Origin: Rhizobium pisi
GTDB taxonomy: Bacteria > Pseudomonadota > Alphaproteobacteria > Rhizobiales > Rhizobiaceae
Direction of reading: 5' to 3'
Length of the DNA stretch: 64,000 bases
NCBI RefSeq assembly: GCF_003938655.1
Contig: NZ_RJJT01000001.1
Span: forward strand, 455,782-519,781
Shown in pieces: positions 9,326 to 18,312 of this stretch. The first letter of the stretch is position 1. Each line of letters begins with the position of its first letter. Below the pieces are notes generated by a model that ran no database searches, was not told where the DNA came from, and saw only the letters and a list, made by a program, of their open reading frames with translations. A program made the translations under genes and the position numbers.

Positions 9326-10372
9326 ATGAAGAGCTCATTTATTTCAAGTTCGGCCATCCAGAATGCAATGCGGTTGACGATCCGTCAGGCGCAGAACCAG
9401 ATGACGAAGGCCTCGACGGAAGCGACGACGGGGGTCTACGCGGATATCGGTGTCTCCCTTGGCGGCAACGCTGCCAGGAGCGTGGACTTCAATCGCGAGG
9501 TCGACAGGATAGACTCGATCAAATCAAGCAATTCGCTCGTCAACGCGCGCATGGAGTCCTCGCAGCTCGGGCTTTCCAAAATGAAGGACGTCGGCGACGG
9601 CCTCGTTTCGAAGCTGACGGCGCTTCAGGGCAGCAAGGATCCCGGCAGCATCACCGTCGCCATCCAGTCGGCGACCAGCGCCCTGTCCACCATGATGGAT
9701 ACGGCCAACACCATGGTGAACGGCGAATATCTCTTCTCCGGTATCAATACAGATGTGCAGCCGCTGACCGACAAGACGGCCGCGACAAGCGCGGACATCG
9801 TGACGAAGCTGAATGCCTATGCGGCAGGCCTGACGAAGCCGGTCAACCAGTTGACCGGCGCCGAAATGGACACCTTCATCACCACGCAGGTCGAGCCGAT
9901 GTTCAGCCAGGCCAACTGGACCGACCCGACGACCGGCTGGTCGCAGGCGTCGAACCAGAACATGACGAGCCGCATCAGCAACTCGGAAGTGATCGAATCC
10001 TCGACCAACGCCAATTCCGAAGGCATGCGCTATTTCGCTCTCGCCTCGGTCATGACCTCGGCACTGCTCGGGCAGAATCTCAGCGCCGACGCGATGAGCA
10101 AGGTCTCCAGCAAGGCGATCAGCTACACGACGAAGGCGACCACCGGCCTGGTAACACAGGCAAGCCAGCTCGGCCTTTCGCAGGAGCGCGTCAAGAAATC
10201 CAACGACGCTCTCGATGCTCAGTCTAACATCATCAAGAACAAGCTCGTCGATCTCCAGGGCGTCGACCCTTATGAAGCTTCGACCCTCGTCAAGACTTTG
10301 GAAACGCAGCTTGAAACCGCTTACACGATCGTTTCGAAGATCCAGCAGTTGAGTCTCGTAAACTACCTTTGA
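9326..10372 (+). CDS. flgL: Hook-associated protein 3, FlgL
   Basis: Second hook-filament junction protein. The N-terminal flagellin-like helix region (residues 1-60) has Gln-rich QAQNQMTKASTEATTG, and the C-terminal helix ends in LETQLETAYTIVSKIQQLSL, the pattern shared by FlgL and flagellin. Its 348 residues are within family range. The start ATG is 3 bases after the flgK stop. Confidence 0.94.
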   Translation: MKSSFISSSAIQNAMRLTIRQAQNQMTKASTEATTGVYADIGVSLGGNAARSVDFNREVDRIDSIKSSNSLVNARMESSQLGLSKMKDVGDGLVSKLTALQGSKDPGSITVAIQSATSALSTMMDTANTMVNGEYLFSGINTDVQPLTDKTAATSADIVTKLNAYAAGLTKPVNQLTGAEMDTFITTQVEPMFSQANWTDPTTGWSQASNQNMTSRISNSEVIESSTNANSEGMRYFALASVMTSALLGQNLSADAMSKVSSKAISYTTKATTGLVTQASQLGLSQERVKKSNDALDAQSNIIKNKLVDLQGVDPYEASTLVKTLETQLETAYTIVSKIQQLSLVNYL

Positions 10373-10408
10373 TGAGCAAAGGCGCGCAATATAAAGAAGG
10401 ATGCATGA

Positions 10409-10756
10409 ATGTATCAGTTCTCGTATGCCGAAGTCATGCAGGACTCGGTGGCCGACGCGAAAGAGCGGGAATGGCAGGTCCTTGACCGGTCCATAGACCT
10501 GCTGTCGTTGGCGCGCGACAAGGAAAAATACGGCCGGGAAGCCATTGAAGCCCTGTTTTATACGCGCCGGGTATGGATCAGCTTCATCGAGGATCTGAAA
10601 AATCCCGACAACCAGCTGGAGATTGAGCTTAGGGCCAACCTCATCTCGATCGCAATCTGGATCTTGAAGGAATGCGACAGGATCAGAAAACGTCTGTCTA
10701 ACAACTACCAGGGCATCATCGACGTTACCACCATCATCAGGGATGGACTTAAATGA
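10409..10756 (+). CDS. flaF: Flagellin biosynthesis regulator FlaF
   Basis: A 115-residue protein beginning [19 protein letters not shown] and containing [13 protein letters not shown], features of the FlaF family. In alphaproteobacteria FlaF promotes flagellin synthesis or secretion and acts with FlbT, which follows immediately (4-base ATGA overlap). A GAAGG ribosome site precedes the start. No signal peptide or membrane segment is visible. Confidence 0.93.
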   Translation: MYQFSYAEVMQDSVADAKEREWQVLDRSIDLLSLARDKEKYGREAIEALFYTRRVWISFIEDLKNPDNQLEIELRANLISIAIWILKECDRIRKRLSNNYQGIIDVTTIIRDGLK

Positions 10757-11202
10757 AAAGTACACTTCGCATTTCTCTGAAAGCCGGAGAAAGAATCTTC
10801 ATCAACGGCGCCGTCCTGCGCGTCGATCGCAAGGTCGCGCTGGAATTCCTGAATGATGTGACGTTCCTTCTCGAAAACCATGTGCTCCAGCCGGAAGGCG
10901 CCACGACGCCGCTTCGACAGCTCTATTTCATCGCGCAGATGATCCTCATCAACCCCGAGGGCAAGGATCACTCGACGGCGATGTTCCGCAAGTCGATCAC
11001 CATGCTGCTCACCTGCTTCAAGAATGAAGAGATCCTCGCTGAACTGAAGCGCATCGATGCGCTCGTTTCGACCGGCCGCGCCTTTGACGCGCTCAAGGCC
11101 ATTCGCGGCCTCTACGCGATCGAAGACAATATCCTCAACAACCACGAACTGCCGCCGACGATGGTCGAGCAGATTCGCAGGGAGATCGCACCATGGCGGT
11201 AG
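10753..11202 (+). CDS. flbT: Flagellin post-transcriptional repressor FlbT
   Basis: The 149-residue protein starts with [20 protein letters not shown] and contains [20 protein letters not shown], both conserved in FlbT. In Caulobacter FlbT binds flagellin mRNA leaders and blocks translation until hook assembly. The gene overlaps flaF by 4 bases and flgD by 10, so the three are tightly coupled. Confidence 0.95.
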   Translation: MKSTLRISLKAGERIFINGAVLRVDRKVALEFLNDVTFLLENHVLQPEGATTPLRQLYFIAQMILINPEGKDHSTAMFRKSITMLLTCFKNEEILAELKRIDALVSTGRAFDALKAIRGLYAIEDNILNNHELPPTMVEQIRREIAPWR

Positions 11203-11621
11203 ATGCAACGTCGAAGGTGACCACGTCGACCTCGACAGATTCGACAAGCTCGTCCCAGAAAAAGGCGACGCTGAACTACGACAACTTCCTCAAGCTGCTC
11301 ATCGCGCAGATGAAGAACCAGGATCCGACCTCTCCGATGGATGCCAGCCAGCAGGTGGCGCAGCTTGCGACCTTCTCGCAGGTCGAGCAGACGATTCAGA
11401 CCAACACCAAGTTGGACACGCTTCTGGCAAACTCGAGCCTCACCCAGGCCAGCAGCTACGTCGGGAAGTACATGGAAAGCGCCGACGGCACCGTCAAAGG
11501 CGTTATCGATTCCGTCAAGGTTTATTCCGACGGCATTATTGCGACGACCGCGAATGGCGATAAGATACTCGTGCAGACGGGAATCACCGTCGCCGACAAG
11601 GCTCCGAGCGGCAGCTCCTGA
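11193..11621 (+). CDS. flgD: Hook capping/assembly protein FlgD
   Basis: FlgD caps the growing hook and is lost when FlgK is added. The diagnostic N-terminal segment is [19 protein letters not shown] followed by [19 protein letters not shown], at about residues 27-68. At 142 residues it is shorter than enterobacterial FlgD (about 230) and seems to lack most of the tudor/Ig-like C-terminal part, as is usual in rhizobia. Its start lies inside the flbT 3' end. Confidence 0.95.
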   Translation: MAVDATSKVTTSTSTDSTSSSQKKATLNYDNFLKLLIAQMKNQDPTSPMDASQQVAQLATFSQVEQTIQTNTKLDTLLANSSLTQASSYVGKYMESADGTVKGVIDSVKVYSDGIIATTANGDKILVQTGITVADKAPSGSS

Positions 11622-11711
11622 TGCGAACGGCGCGGCGCGCCGGTTTGATGTCAACCAATTGCGGCCCGGCTGTAGCGGGGCTGCTTCAAGGCGATATGAG
11701 GTTGCCTTCGG

Positions 11712-11978
11712 ATGAATGAAGCTGATGCATTGGATCTGTTCCAGGCCGCGATCTGGACCGTCCTGGTCGCCACCGGTCCTGCCGTCGTCGCCGCGATGGT
11801 GGTCGGCCTCGTTATTGCCCTGATCCAGGCACTGACCCAGGTGCAGGAAGCAACGCTGACCTTCGTGCCGAAGATCGTCGCGGTGCTGATCACGGTCGGT
11901 GTCACCGCCCCCTTTGTAGGCTCGCAGATCTCGATTTTTACAAATCTGGTCTTCTCGCGCATCCAGTCAGGCTTCTGA
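11712..11978 (+). CDS. fliQ: Flagellar export gate protein FliQ
   Basis: An 88-residue protein with two hydrophobic helices (about 13-40 and 52-75) and the conserved QALTQVQEATLTFVPKI motif between them. FliQ forms the export gate with FliP and FliR. It lies 90 bases after flgD and 89 before flhA; these gaps hold no gene and I see no strong terminator in them. Confidence 0.95.
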   Translation: MNEADALDLFQAAIWTVLVATGPAVVAAMVVGLVIALIQALTQVQEATLTFVPKIVAVLITVGVTAPFVGSQISIFTNLVFSRIQSGF

Positions 11979-12067
11979 GCCACCTTCGCGCAAGCTTCGC
12001 CATTTAACCCTCGATCCGAATTGGGCGGATTCATGTCCGCCTCCTCTCATGAAGAGACGGAATCGTT

Positions 12068-14155
12068 ATGGCGCAACCACCTGCACTACCCCTTCCTAAA
12101 GTCGCCCCGAGTCTGCGCGATGTCGGTTTTGCTCTCGGCATCATCGTCATCATCTGCATTCTCTTCCTGCCGATCCCGCCGTTCCTTATCGATATGGGAC
12201 TGGCCTTTTCGATCGCCCTTTCGGTGCTGATCCTGATGGTCGCGCTGTGGATCCAGAAGCCGCTCGATTTCTCGTCCTTTCCGACCATTCTGCTGATCGC
12301 GACGATGACCCGCCTGGCGCTGAACATCGCGACGACGCGCGTCATCCTGTCCCACGGCAATGAAGGCCACGATGCGGCGGGCGGCGTCATCGCCGGCTTC
12401 GCAAGTCTTGTCATGTCCGGCGATTTCGTCATCGGTCTGATCGTCTTCCTGATCCTCATCACCATCAACTTCATCGTCATCACCAAGGGCGCCACGCGTA
12501 TTGCCGAAGTCGGCGCGCGCTTCACCCTGGATGCCATCCCCGGTAAGCAGATGTCGATCGACGCCGATCTTTCGGCCGGCATCATCGACGAGAAGGAAGC
12601 CCAGCGCCGGCGCAAGGAACTCGAAGAGGAAAGCTCCTTCTTCGGTGCGATGGACGGTGCGTCGAAGTTCGTCCGCGGCGATGCCGTGGCCGGCCTCATC
12701 ATCACCTGCATCAACATTTTCGGCGGCATCATCATCGGCTATTTCCGCCACGGCATGCCGATCGGCGAAGCGGCCGACGTCTTCGTCAAGCTCTCCGTCG
12801 GCGATGGCCTTGTCTCGCAGATGCCGGCCCTCATCGTCTCGCTCGCCGCCGGCCTTCTCGTCTCGCGCGGCGGCACGCTCGGCTCCACCGACCAGGCCGT
12901 TGTCAACCAGTTGAGCGGCTATCCCCGCGCGCTCTCCGTCTCGGCCGTGCTGATGTTCGTTCTCGGCTTGATGCCGGGTCTGCCATTTGTCCCCTTCGTG
13001 TTCCTCGGCGGTCTTCTCGCCTTCGGCGCCTGGTTCATCCCGCGTCAGGTCGAAGCTGAAAACAAGCTTCGCCGCGAACAGGAGGAAAAGAAGGTCGTCC
13101 AGAGCAAGGAGCTGGAGAAGGACTCGGTCAAATCGGTGCTCCGCACCTCGGAGATCGAGCTTGCGCTCGGCAAGATGGTTTCGACGCGCCTGCTCGGCGC
13201 CCATCAGGAACTCGCCTTCCGCGTCGGCAAGATGCGCAAGAAATTCGCCACGCAATACGGTTTCGTCGTGCCCGAAATCAAGGTGACAGACGACATCGCC
13301 ATCGCCGAGAAGTCCTACCAGATCCGCATCCACGGCACGACGGTCGCCTCCAACCTGCTGCGCGTCGGCGAAGTCCTCGTCGTCACCGGCGCCGGCCGTC
13401 GGCCGAGCATTCCAGGAGATGAAATACGCGAACCCGCTTTCGGCATGCCTGCCGTCTCGATCCTCGAAAACTTCGCCGACGATCTGAAGCGCGAAGGCTT
13501 CCAACCGATCGACAACGTTTCCGTTGTGCTTACCCATATGAGCGAGGTCATCCGCAACAACCTGCCGCAGCTTCTGTCCTACAAAGACGTCAAGGTGCTG
13601 ATCGATCGCCTCGACCCCGAATACAAGAAGCTCGCCGACGAGATCTGCTCGTCGCACATGTCCTATTCCGGCCTGCAGGCGGTGCTGAAGCTCTTGCTTG
13701 CCGAGCGCGTCTCGATCCGCAACCTGCACCTCATTCTCGAAGCAGTGGCCGAACTCGCTCCGCATGTCAGGAAGACCGAGCAGATCGTCGAACACGTTCG
13801 CATCCGCATGGCCCAGCAGCTGTGCGGGGACCTCGCCGACAACGGCGTGCTGCGCGTGCTGAGACTCGGCAGCAAGTGGGATCTTGCCTTCCATCAGGCG
13901 CTGAAGCGCGACGCCAAGGGCGAGGTGATCGAATTCGACATCGATCCCCGCAGCCTGGAGGAGTTCAGCGAGCAGGCGACCAAAGTTATCCGTGAGTTCA
14001 TGGATCGCGGCCTGCCATTCGCCCTTGTCACGTCGCCGGAAACACGTTCCTATGTGCGCATGATCATCGAACGGCTGTTCGCCACGCTGCCGGTCCTGTC
14101 GCATGTCGAACTGGCCAAGGGCATCGAGATAAAGATTTTGGGCTCCATTTCATGA
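12068..14155 (+). CDS. flhA: Flagellar export apparatus protein FlhA
   Basis: Inner-membrane export-gate protein with a cytoplasmic nonameric ring that receives chaperone-substrate complexes. About eight membrane helices occupy residues 17-335, including [18 protein letters not shown]. The FHIPEP-type loop contains [19 protein letters not shown] and IDADL. The large soluble domain covers about 345-695. The 695-residue length is typical. Its TGA overlaps the fliR ATG by 4 bases. Confidence 0.97.
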   Translation: MAQPPALPLPKVAPSLRDVGFALGIIVIICILFLPIPPFLIDMGLAFSIALSVLILMVALWIQKPLDFSSFPTILLIATMTRLALNIATTRVILSHGNEGHDAAGGVIAGFASLVMSGDFVIGLIVFLILITINFIVITKGATRIAEVGARFTLDAIPGKQMSIDADLSAGIIDEKEAQRRRKELEEESSFFGAMDGASKFVRGDAVAGLIITCINIFGGIIIGYFRHGMPIGEAADVFVKLSVGDGLVSQMPALIVSLAAGLLVSRGGTLGSTDQAVVNQLSGYPRALSVSAVLMFVLGLMPGLPFVPFVFLGGLLAFGAWFIPRQVEAENKLRREQEEKKVVQSKELEKDSVKSVLRTSEIELALGKMVSTRLLGAHQELAFRVGKMRKKFATQYGFVVPEIKVTDDIAIAEKSYQIRIHGTTVASNLLRVGEVLVVTGAGRRPSIPGDEIREPAFGMPAVSILENFADDLKREGFQPIDNVSVVLTHMSEVIRNNLPQLLSYKDVKVLIDRLDPEYKKLADEICSSHMSYSGLQAVLKLLLAERVSIRNLHLILEAVAELAPHVRKTEQIVEHVRIRMAQQLCGDLADNGVLRVLRLGSKWDLAFHQALKRDAKGEVIEFDIDPRSLEEFSEQATKVIREFMDRGLPFALVTSPETRSYVRMIIERLFATLPVLSHVELAKGIEIKILGSIS

Positions 14156-14904
14156 TAACAGACCCGCAAGGGACCGTTCTCGCGCTGTTTCTGGTTTTCT
14201 GCCGGATCGGCGGCTGTGTGCTGGCTCTTCCGGGTTTTTCCTCGGCGCGCGTGCCCGAACAGCTGCGCGTCTTCATCGCCGCCGCTCTCTCGATCGCCGT
14301 CATGCCGCTGCTCTGGGATACCGTCTACCCGGCCGTCCATACGGGCGCCGGAACTTATATCGGCCTGATCTTCAGCGAATCACTGATCGGCGTGATGTAC
14401 GGGATGCTGGCGAGAATCTATACGCTCGGCATGCAGTTCGCCGCTTCGATCTTGGCCACGATGGTCGGCTACACCCAGCCGGGCTCAGCCGACATCATCG
14501 AAGACACGCCGGAGACCAGCCTTTCGAGCTTTGTCACCTTCGCCGGCATCATGATTCTCTTCATCATGGATTTTCATCACATCGTCTTTCGCGCGCTGAT
14601 CGATTCCTACACCACCATGCCCTTCGGTGGCCTCGTGCATATGCGCTCGACACTGATCTCCTTCACCGACACGCTGGAACAGACCACCTACATCATGCTG
14701 CGGCTGTCGAGCCCCTTCCTGATTTACGGCCTGATCTTCAACGTCTCGATCGGCTTCATCAACAAGCTGGCGCCGCAGATCCCGGTCTACTTCATTTCCA
14801 CGCCTTATCTGCTGCTCGGCGGGCTTTTCCTGATCTATTTCTCGATAGCGGCGATGGTCAGCCAGTTCGCTCAATCCTTCGATTCGATCTATATCGGGCG
14901 ATGA
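14152..14904 (+). CDS. fliR: Flagellar export gate protein FliR
   Basis: A 250-residue membrane protein with about six hydrophobic helices. The N-terminus contains [20 protein letters not shown] and the middle has [20 protein letters not shown], both typical of FliR/SpaR/EscT proteins. It completes the FliPQR gate. It overlaps flhA by 4 bases, and the following FliJ-like gene starts 7 bases later. Confidence 0.95.
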   Translation: MITDPQGTVLALFLVFCRIGGCVLALPGFSSARVPEQLRVFIAAALSIAVMPLLWDTVYPAVHTGAGTYIGLIFSESLIGVMYGMLARIYTLGMQFAASILATMVGYTQPGSADIIEDTPETSLSSFVTFAGIMILFIMDFHHIVFRALIDSYTTMPFGGLVHMRSTLISFTDTLEQTTYIMLRLSSPFLIYGLIFNVSIGFINKLAPQIPVYFISTPYLLLGGLFLIYFSIAAMVSQFAQSFDSIYIGR

Positions 14905-14911
14905 GGCAGAT

Positions 14912-15325
14912 ATGATCGAGAAGAACCGCTCTCAGAAACTCAAGCGTATCCTTTCGGTGCAGCGGCATATCGAAAGGATGGCCGAGAACGATCTGGCCGA
15001 AACCAGCCGCCAGCGCGCCGAAGTCAATGTGGCGATGGACGACGTCATCCTCGCGCTCGGCTCGATGGATCCCGTCCATCATGCCTTCTCGCAGAATTAC
15101 GCCGATCGATTCGGCAGACTCACCATCAAGGACCAGCAGCTGACCGGCATGCAGCAGGTTCACGAGATGCGGCTGATGCGCGAGCGCGCCAAGGCTGATC
15201 GCCTGGAAGAAGGCATGAAAGACGCCCTGGAGGCCGAGCGTCGCGAGGCCGACGACAATGCCGTCTACGATGTGATCGATCAACAATTCGCAACGCCAGC
15301 CTCCAGCAAGCTTCAAAAACCATAG
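14912..15325 (+). CDS. Small coiled-coil flagellar-cluster protein (FliJ-like)
   Basis: The 137-residue product is almost entirely charged and helical, with heptad-like stretches over residues 5-45 and 80-115, no signal peptide and no membrane segment. That architecture resembles FliJ, the export-ATPase stalk and chaperone-escort protein, but I see no motif that proves it. It lies 7 bases after fliR in the same operon. Confidence 0.7.
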   Translation: MIEKNRSQKLKRILSVQRHIERMAENDLAETSRQRAEVNVAMDDVILALGSMDPVHHAFSQNYADRFGRLTIKDQQLTGMQQVHEMRLMRERAKADRLEEGMKDALEAERREADDNAVYDVIDQQFATPASSKLQKP

Positions 15326-15356
15326 TCGCTACGATCTTAATTTAGAGGATTGTAAC

Positions 15357-15920
15357 GTGGCTATTTCGCCCCCCAGTGATCTGGTCCTGGACGTTGTCAA
15401 AGCTGCCGACCCCACAGAGGTTCAGGCGGCCCAGGAAAAATTGAAGGCAAATCGTGCGGCCTTTGCCGCAACGAGCCTCGCCGAGAATGGCAAGGGCTTC
15501 TCCAATACGGTCGATGTTCTCGACCATATCGGCCAGAAGAGCGGCCTCTCCAACATCCAGAACCGCACCAAGACCGAGGACGTTCCGGAAAGCTACCGGA
15601 AGTTCGAGGCCATGGTTCTGCAGAATTTCGTCAAGTCCATGCTGCCAAGCGAAAGCGACGACGTCTACGGCAAGGGCGCGACCGGTGATATCTGGAAGGG
15701 CATGATGGCCGAGCAGCTCGGCAACGTCATGTCCAAGGGTGACGGCATCGGCATCGCCAAGCAGATGTACAGTGAGCAGCTGCGCCGGCAGGAAGGCAAG
15801 ATCGTCAACGCTTCGACTGATGATCGCGACCGTAACACGGCGCTCAGCATGATCGACGACTTCCAGCGCAAGACCTTTGGCACGCCGACCGCCGAAGCCA
15901 AGTCCGCAAGCGACGCATAA
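15357..15920 (+). CDS. flgJ: Rod-binding protein, FlgJ N-domain type
   Basis: The 187-residue protein has the rod-binding domain of FlgJ at about residues 78-143: YRKFEAMVLQNFVKSMLP, then a Gly-rich stretch, WKGMMAEQLGNVMSKGDGIG and AKQMYSEQL. The muramidase domain found in enterobacterial FlgJ is absent; in alphaproteobacteria a separate transglycosylase (here at 4850-5434) may supply that function. The start is GTG 15357, preceded by GAGGA at suitable distance. It lies 31 bases after the FliJ-like gene. Confidence 0.88.
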   Translation: MAISPPSDLVLDVVKAADPTEVQAAQEKLKANRAAFAATSLAENGKGFSNTVDVLDHIGQKSGLSNIQNRTKTEDVPESYRKFEAMVLQNFVKSMLPSESDDVYGKGATGDIWKGMMAEQLGNVMSKGDGIGIAKQMYSEQLRRQEGKIVNASTDDRDRNTALSMIDDFQRKTFGTPTAEAKSASDA

Positions 15921-15931
15921 CCGAGGGTACA

Positions 15932-16297
15932 ATGGAAATAGTTTCGAACGAATACAGGATCAAATCCGTTCTCGGACGCCTCGAAATGATCATCGACAAT
16001 GAGAACACCCGGATCGGCAGCGATCCGCAGTTCGATCTGAAGGTGTCCAACGCGCACAAGAGCCGCTGCCTCTACGAGCTGTCGATGCTGTTTCGCGACA
16101 CCGATCCGGCCGAGCTTGCCGCTGCTCATCTCGATCAGCTGCATGGCTTGAAGAAGAAGCTGGTTCTCAATGCCCGCCGCGTCGAGGCGCATCTCGAAGC
16201 GGTTCGCGCCGTGGCCGACCTCCTGAAGAATGCGGTTCAGGACGCCGATGCCGACGGCACTTATTCCCAGGAACAATTCGCCTCGCGTGGAAACTGA
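15932..16297 (+). CDS. flgN: FlgN-like flagellar chaperone
   Basis: A 121-residue helical protein containing LGRLEMIIDNENTRIG near the N-terminus and a C-terminal DADGTYSQ segment, similar to the FlgN family of chaperones for FlgK/FlgL. It lies 11 bases after the flgJ-like gene and shares one base with the next start. The family call is by pattern and context. Confidence 0.7.
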   Translation: MEIVSNEYRIKSVLGRLEMIIDNENTRIGSDPQFDLKVSNAHKSRCLYELSMLFRDTDPAELAAAHLDQLHGLKKKLVLNARRVEAHLEAVRAVADLLKNAVQDADADGTYSQEQFASRGN

Positions 16298-16836
16298 TGA
16301 TCAAGCTCGTCCTCACCGGTATCTGGGTATGTGCCATCACCTTGGCGTCGGTCTATTTTTCGGTGTACCTGGCGACCGCGCCGGCGCCTGCGGCAACGGA
16401 CTCCAAGCAGGGCGCGCTCGAACTGGTGAAGGGTGAAACGATCACGGTGCCGATTATCGGCGACGGTGCGGTCACCGGTTATTTCCTCGGCCGCGTTTCC
16501 TTCATGATGAACAAGGACATGCTGAAAGGTGTGACGCTGCCGCTCGCCGAGATGACGACGGACGAACTCTTCAGCCTGCTCGTCGGCAACAAGATGGTCG
16601 ATATCGCCCACGTCAAAGCCTTCGACCCGAAGGCTTTCCGCGAGGAGGTCAAGAAGGGCATGAACGAGCGCCTCGGCGGTGAATACGTCGCCGAAGTGAT
16701 GCTGGAGCAGCTCGACTATCTCTCCAAGGAAGACGTCAAGGAAAACTCCTCCGGCAAGCCGACGAAGGTGGGCACGCCGGTCAAGATCGTCGAGACCGTA
16801 CCGGCCGGCGAAGCGCCGGTGCCAGCCGCCCATTAA
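16297..16836 (+). CDS. Membrane-anchored protein, FliL-like
   Basis: The 179-residue product has one N-terminal membrane helix (residues 3-27) and a soluble periplasmic part. The stretch FREEVKKGMNERLGGEYVAE followed by VMLEQLDYL resembles the distal part of FliL, which supports stators, but the primary likeness is loose. The last 25 residues are Pro/Ala-rich. It is the last gene of the flagellar block, with a one-base overlap to the flgN-like gene. Confidence 0.65.
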   Translation: MIKLVLTGIWVCAITLASVYFSVYLATAPAPAATDSKQGALELVKGETITVPIIGDGAVTGYFLGRVSFMMNKDMLKGVTLPLAEMTTDELFSLLVGNKMVDIAHVKAFDPKAFREEVKKGMNERLGGEYVAEVMLEQLDYLSKEDVKENSSGKPTKVGTPVKIVETVPAGEAPVPAAH

Positions 16837-16837
16837 G

Positions 16838-16937
16838 GCATGTCGCGCAAAAGTGCGTAGCAATTTTGCGATCACGACATACGAGCAATCAAAAACCTGA
16901 AGCGTGGCAAGCGACTCTGAAAGATCGCGACGCTTTC
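16838..16937. repeat. Dispersed intergenic repeat, family A copy 1
   Basis: This element begins GGCATGTCGCGCAAAAGTGC and ends with a GAAGCGTGG...GACGCTTT partial palindrome. Related sequence, including AAGCGTGGC and GAAAGATCGCGA, recurs at 53017-53119, with a more diverged copy at 55150-55262. It is the kind of mosaic intergenic repeat found in rhizobial genomes. Confidence 0.65.
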
Positions 16938-16950
16938 GGCGAGTTAGGAT

Positions 16951-16980
16951 GACAAACGGCGCCAGAGGGCGCCGTTTGTC
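16951..16980 (+). terminator. Strong hairpin ending the flagellar operon
   Basis: A perfect 13-bp stem, GACAAACGGCGCC (16951-16963) and GGCGCCGTTTGTC (16968-16980), with loop AGAG. There is no downstream T-run, but the stability and position 115 bases after the last flagellar gene support termination. The bases from here to 17220 hold no gene. Confidence 0.75.
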
Positions 16981-17220
16981 GTGGGCGCGTGTGGTTAATA
17001 AACCACTTATACGAGCATTGAAATTCAAATTATTTTCCTAAGGGTTGTTTGAAACCCGCCTGATATAACCGGCCTCACAGCTGGGCATGTGCCGCATCCG
17101 GGGATCGGAGCGGCGCCGTCCCGGCGCGACGCGACCGGTCCTTTCGAGACCTCCGGTGCGGAAATATGGGCTCGTTTTCCGGGATGTCGGGGCATGAAGC
17201 ACCCACGGCAGGAGGTTGGA

Positions 17221-18063
17221 ATGAATCTGATTGCTAACTTCGCGGTGCTCGCATCGCGGCGGACGATTTTCGATCTGCCGGTCTGCGACCTCGGCTGGGA
17301 CGACGCCCTCGTTTTTATCAACGAGTTGGCCTCCATCCCGGTCGGCCAAACCGTGGTTTGCTTCGTCAACGCCCACAATATGCTGACGGCGCTGCGCGAC
17401 GATGAATATTACCGGATCATGTCGCACAATCTGGTGCTGCCTGACGGTATCGGCCTCAACATCGCATCGCAGATCGCCCATGGCGGGCCGTTTCCCGCCA
17501 ACCTGAACGGCACCGATTTCGTGCCGGCCTTCCTCACCTTCATGGAGGCTCCGCGCCGCATCGGCCTTATCGGCGGCACGCGTTCGGTCGTCGAAGCGGC
17601 TGCGGAAAGTTTTCGCAAGCACACGCCCTGGCACGAATTCGTCGTCGTATCCGACGGTTACTTCGACAAGGTCAACTCCGCCCCCGTCGTCGAAGAGATA
17701 GAGCGCCAGAAGCTTGATATCCTGATTGTCGGCATGGGAACGCCGCTTCAGGAGAAATGGGTCCACGACAACATCCGCGCCGACCATGCGCGCCTGGTGC
17801 TGACGGTAGGCGCGCTCTTCGACTTCGTCTCGGGCGCCGTTCCCCGCGCCCCGAAGACGGTGCGGATGATGCGCATGGAATGGGCCTATCGTCTGATGCA
17901 GGAGCCGACGCGCCTCTGGCGCCGTTACATCATCGGTATCCCGGTCTTCCTCTATCATGTCCTGCGCTATCGCTTCCGCCGGCGCGAAAGGATGCTCAGC
18001 CATCCCGAAGAGCACACCGCCGCGCTGCAGCCGCCGCGGGCGGATCGTAAGAAGGCAAGCTGA
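17221..18063 (+). CDS. WecG/TagA/CpsF family glycosyltransferase
   Basis: The 280-residue protein carries the family signature: FVNAHNMLTALRD, a NLVLPDGIGLNIAS block, LNGTDFVPAFL, LIGGTRSVVEAAA, DILIVGMGTPLQEKWV and TVGALFDFVSGAVPRAP. Members transfer N-acetylmannosamine-type sugars to lipid-linked acceptors in surface polysaccharide synthesis. The C-terminal EWAYRLMQEPTRLWRRY motif is present. I chose ATG 17221 because GGAGG at 17211-17215 precedes it; the frame is open further upstream (to 17089) but without a better start. The acceptor and polymer are unknown; the nearest related gene is the chain-length protein downstream. Confidence 0.92.
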   Translation: MNLIANFAVLASRRTIFDLPVCDLGWDDALVFINELASIPVGQTVVCFVNAHNMLTALRDDEYYRIMSHNLVLPDGIGLNIASQIAHGGPFPANLNGTDFVPAFLTFMEAPRRIGLIGGTRSVVEAAAESFRKHTPWHEFVVVSDGYFDKVNSAPVVEEIERQKLDILIVGMGTPLQEKWVHDNIRADHARLVLTVGALFDFVSGAVPRAPKTVRMMRMEWAYRLMQEPTRLWRRYIIGIPVFLYHVLRYRFRRRERMLSHPEEHTAALQPPRADRKKAS

Positions 18064-18068
18064 TCCCG

Positions 18069-18193
18069 ACGTATGTTGCGCAAAAGCGTGCAGCGTTTGC
18101 GACCGGTCGAAAAATCGGGATCTATTTTCGGAACGCGCCATGTGACGATTGAAGTGCCACAGCGTCCGCTGCGCCTGAAAAGACGCGCGGCGT
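18069..18193. repeat. Mosaic intergenic repeat (A-like start, inverted family B)
   Basis: The left part (18075-18100, GCGCAAAAGCGTGCAGCG) resembles family A. The right part (about 18151-18193), read on the minus strand, begins CGCCGCGCGTCTTTTCAG and matches the family B element at 55089-55145. The combination in opposite orientations is typical of mosaic repeats. No gene is visible in the 240 bases before the next start. Confidence 0.6.
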
Positions 18194-18312
18194 AGCAGTT
18201 TCTTGCCGGCCGCGGTTAACCATTTCTTTGCCATGAATATTTAAAGTCGCTTAATCATCTGCGTCGTGCGGATGAGCGAACCCGGCCATCATGTGCATGA
18301 GATGTGGCGCAA

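Noticed and set aside
12086..14104. A 672-residue minus-strand open frame opposite flhA
   Set aside because: It is a codon-bias shadow of flhA: rich in Asp, Glu, His and Arg without any domain, and with no ribosome site.
17038..18234. A 398-residue minus-strand open frame opposite the glycosyltransferase
   Set aside because: Antisense shadow; it runs through the repeat and intergenic DNA and shows no domain.
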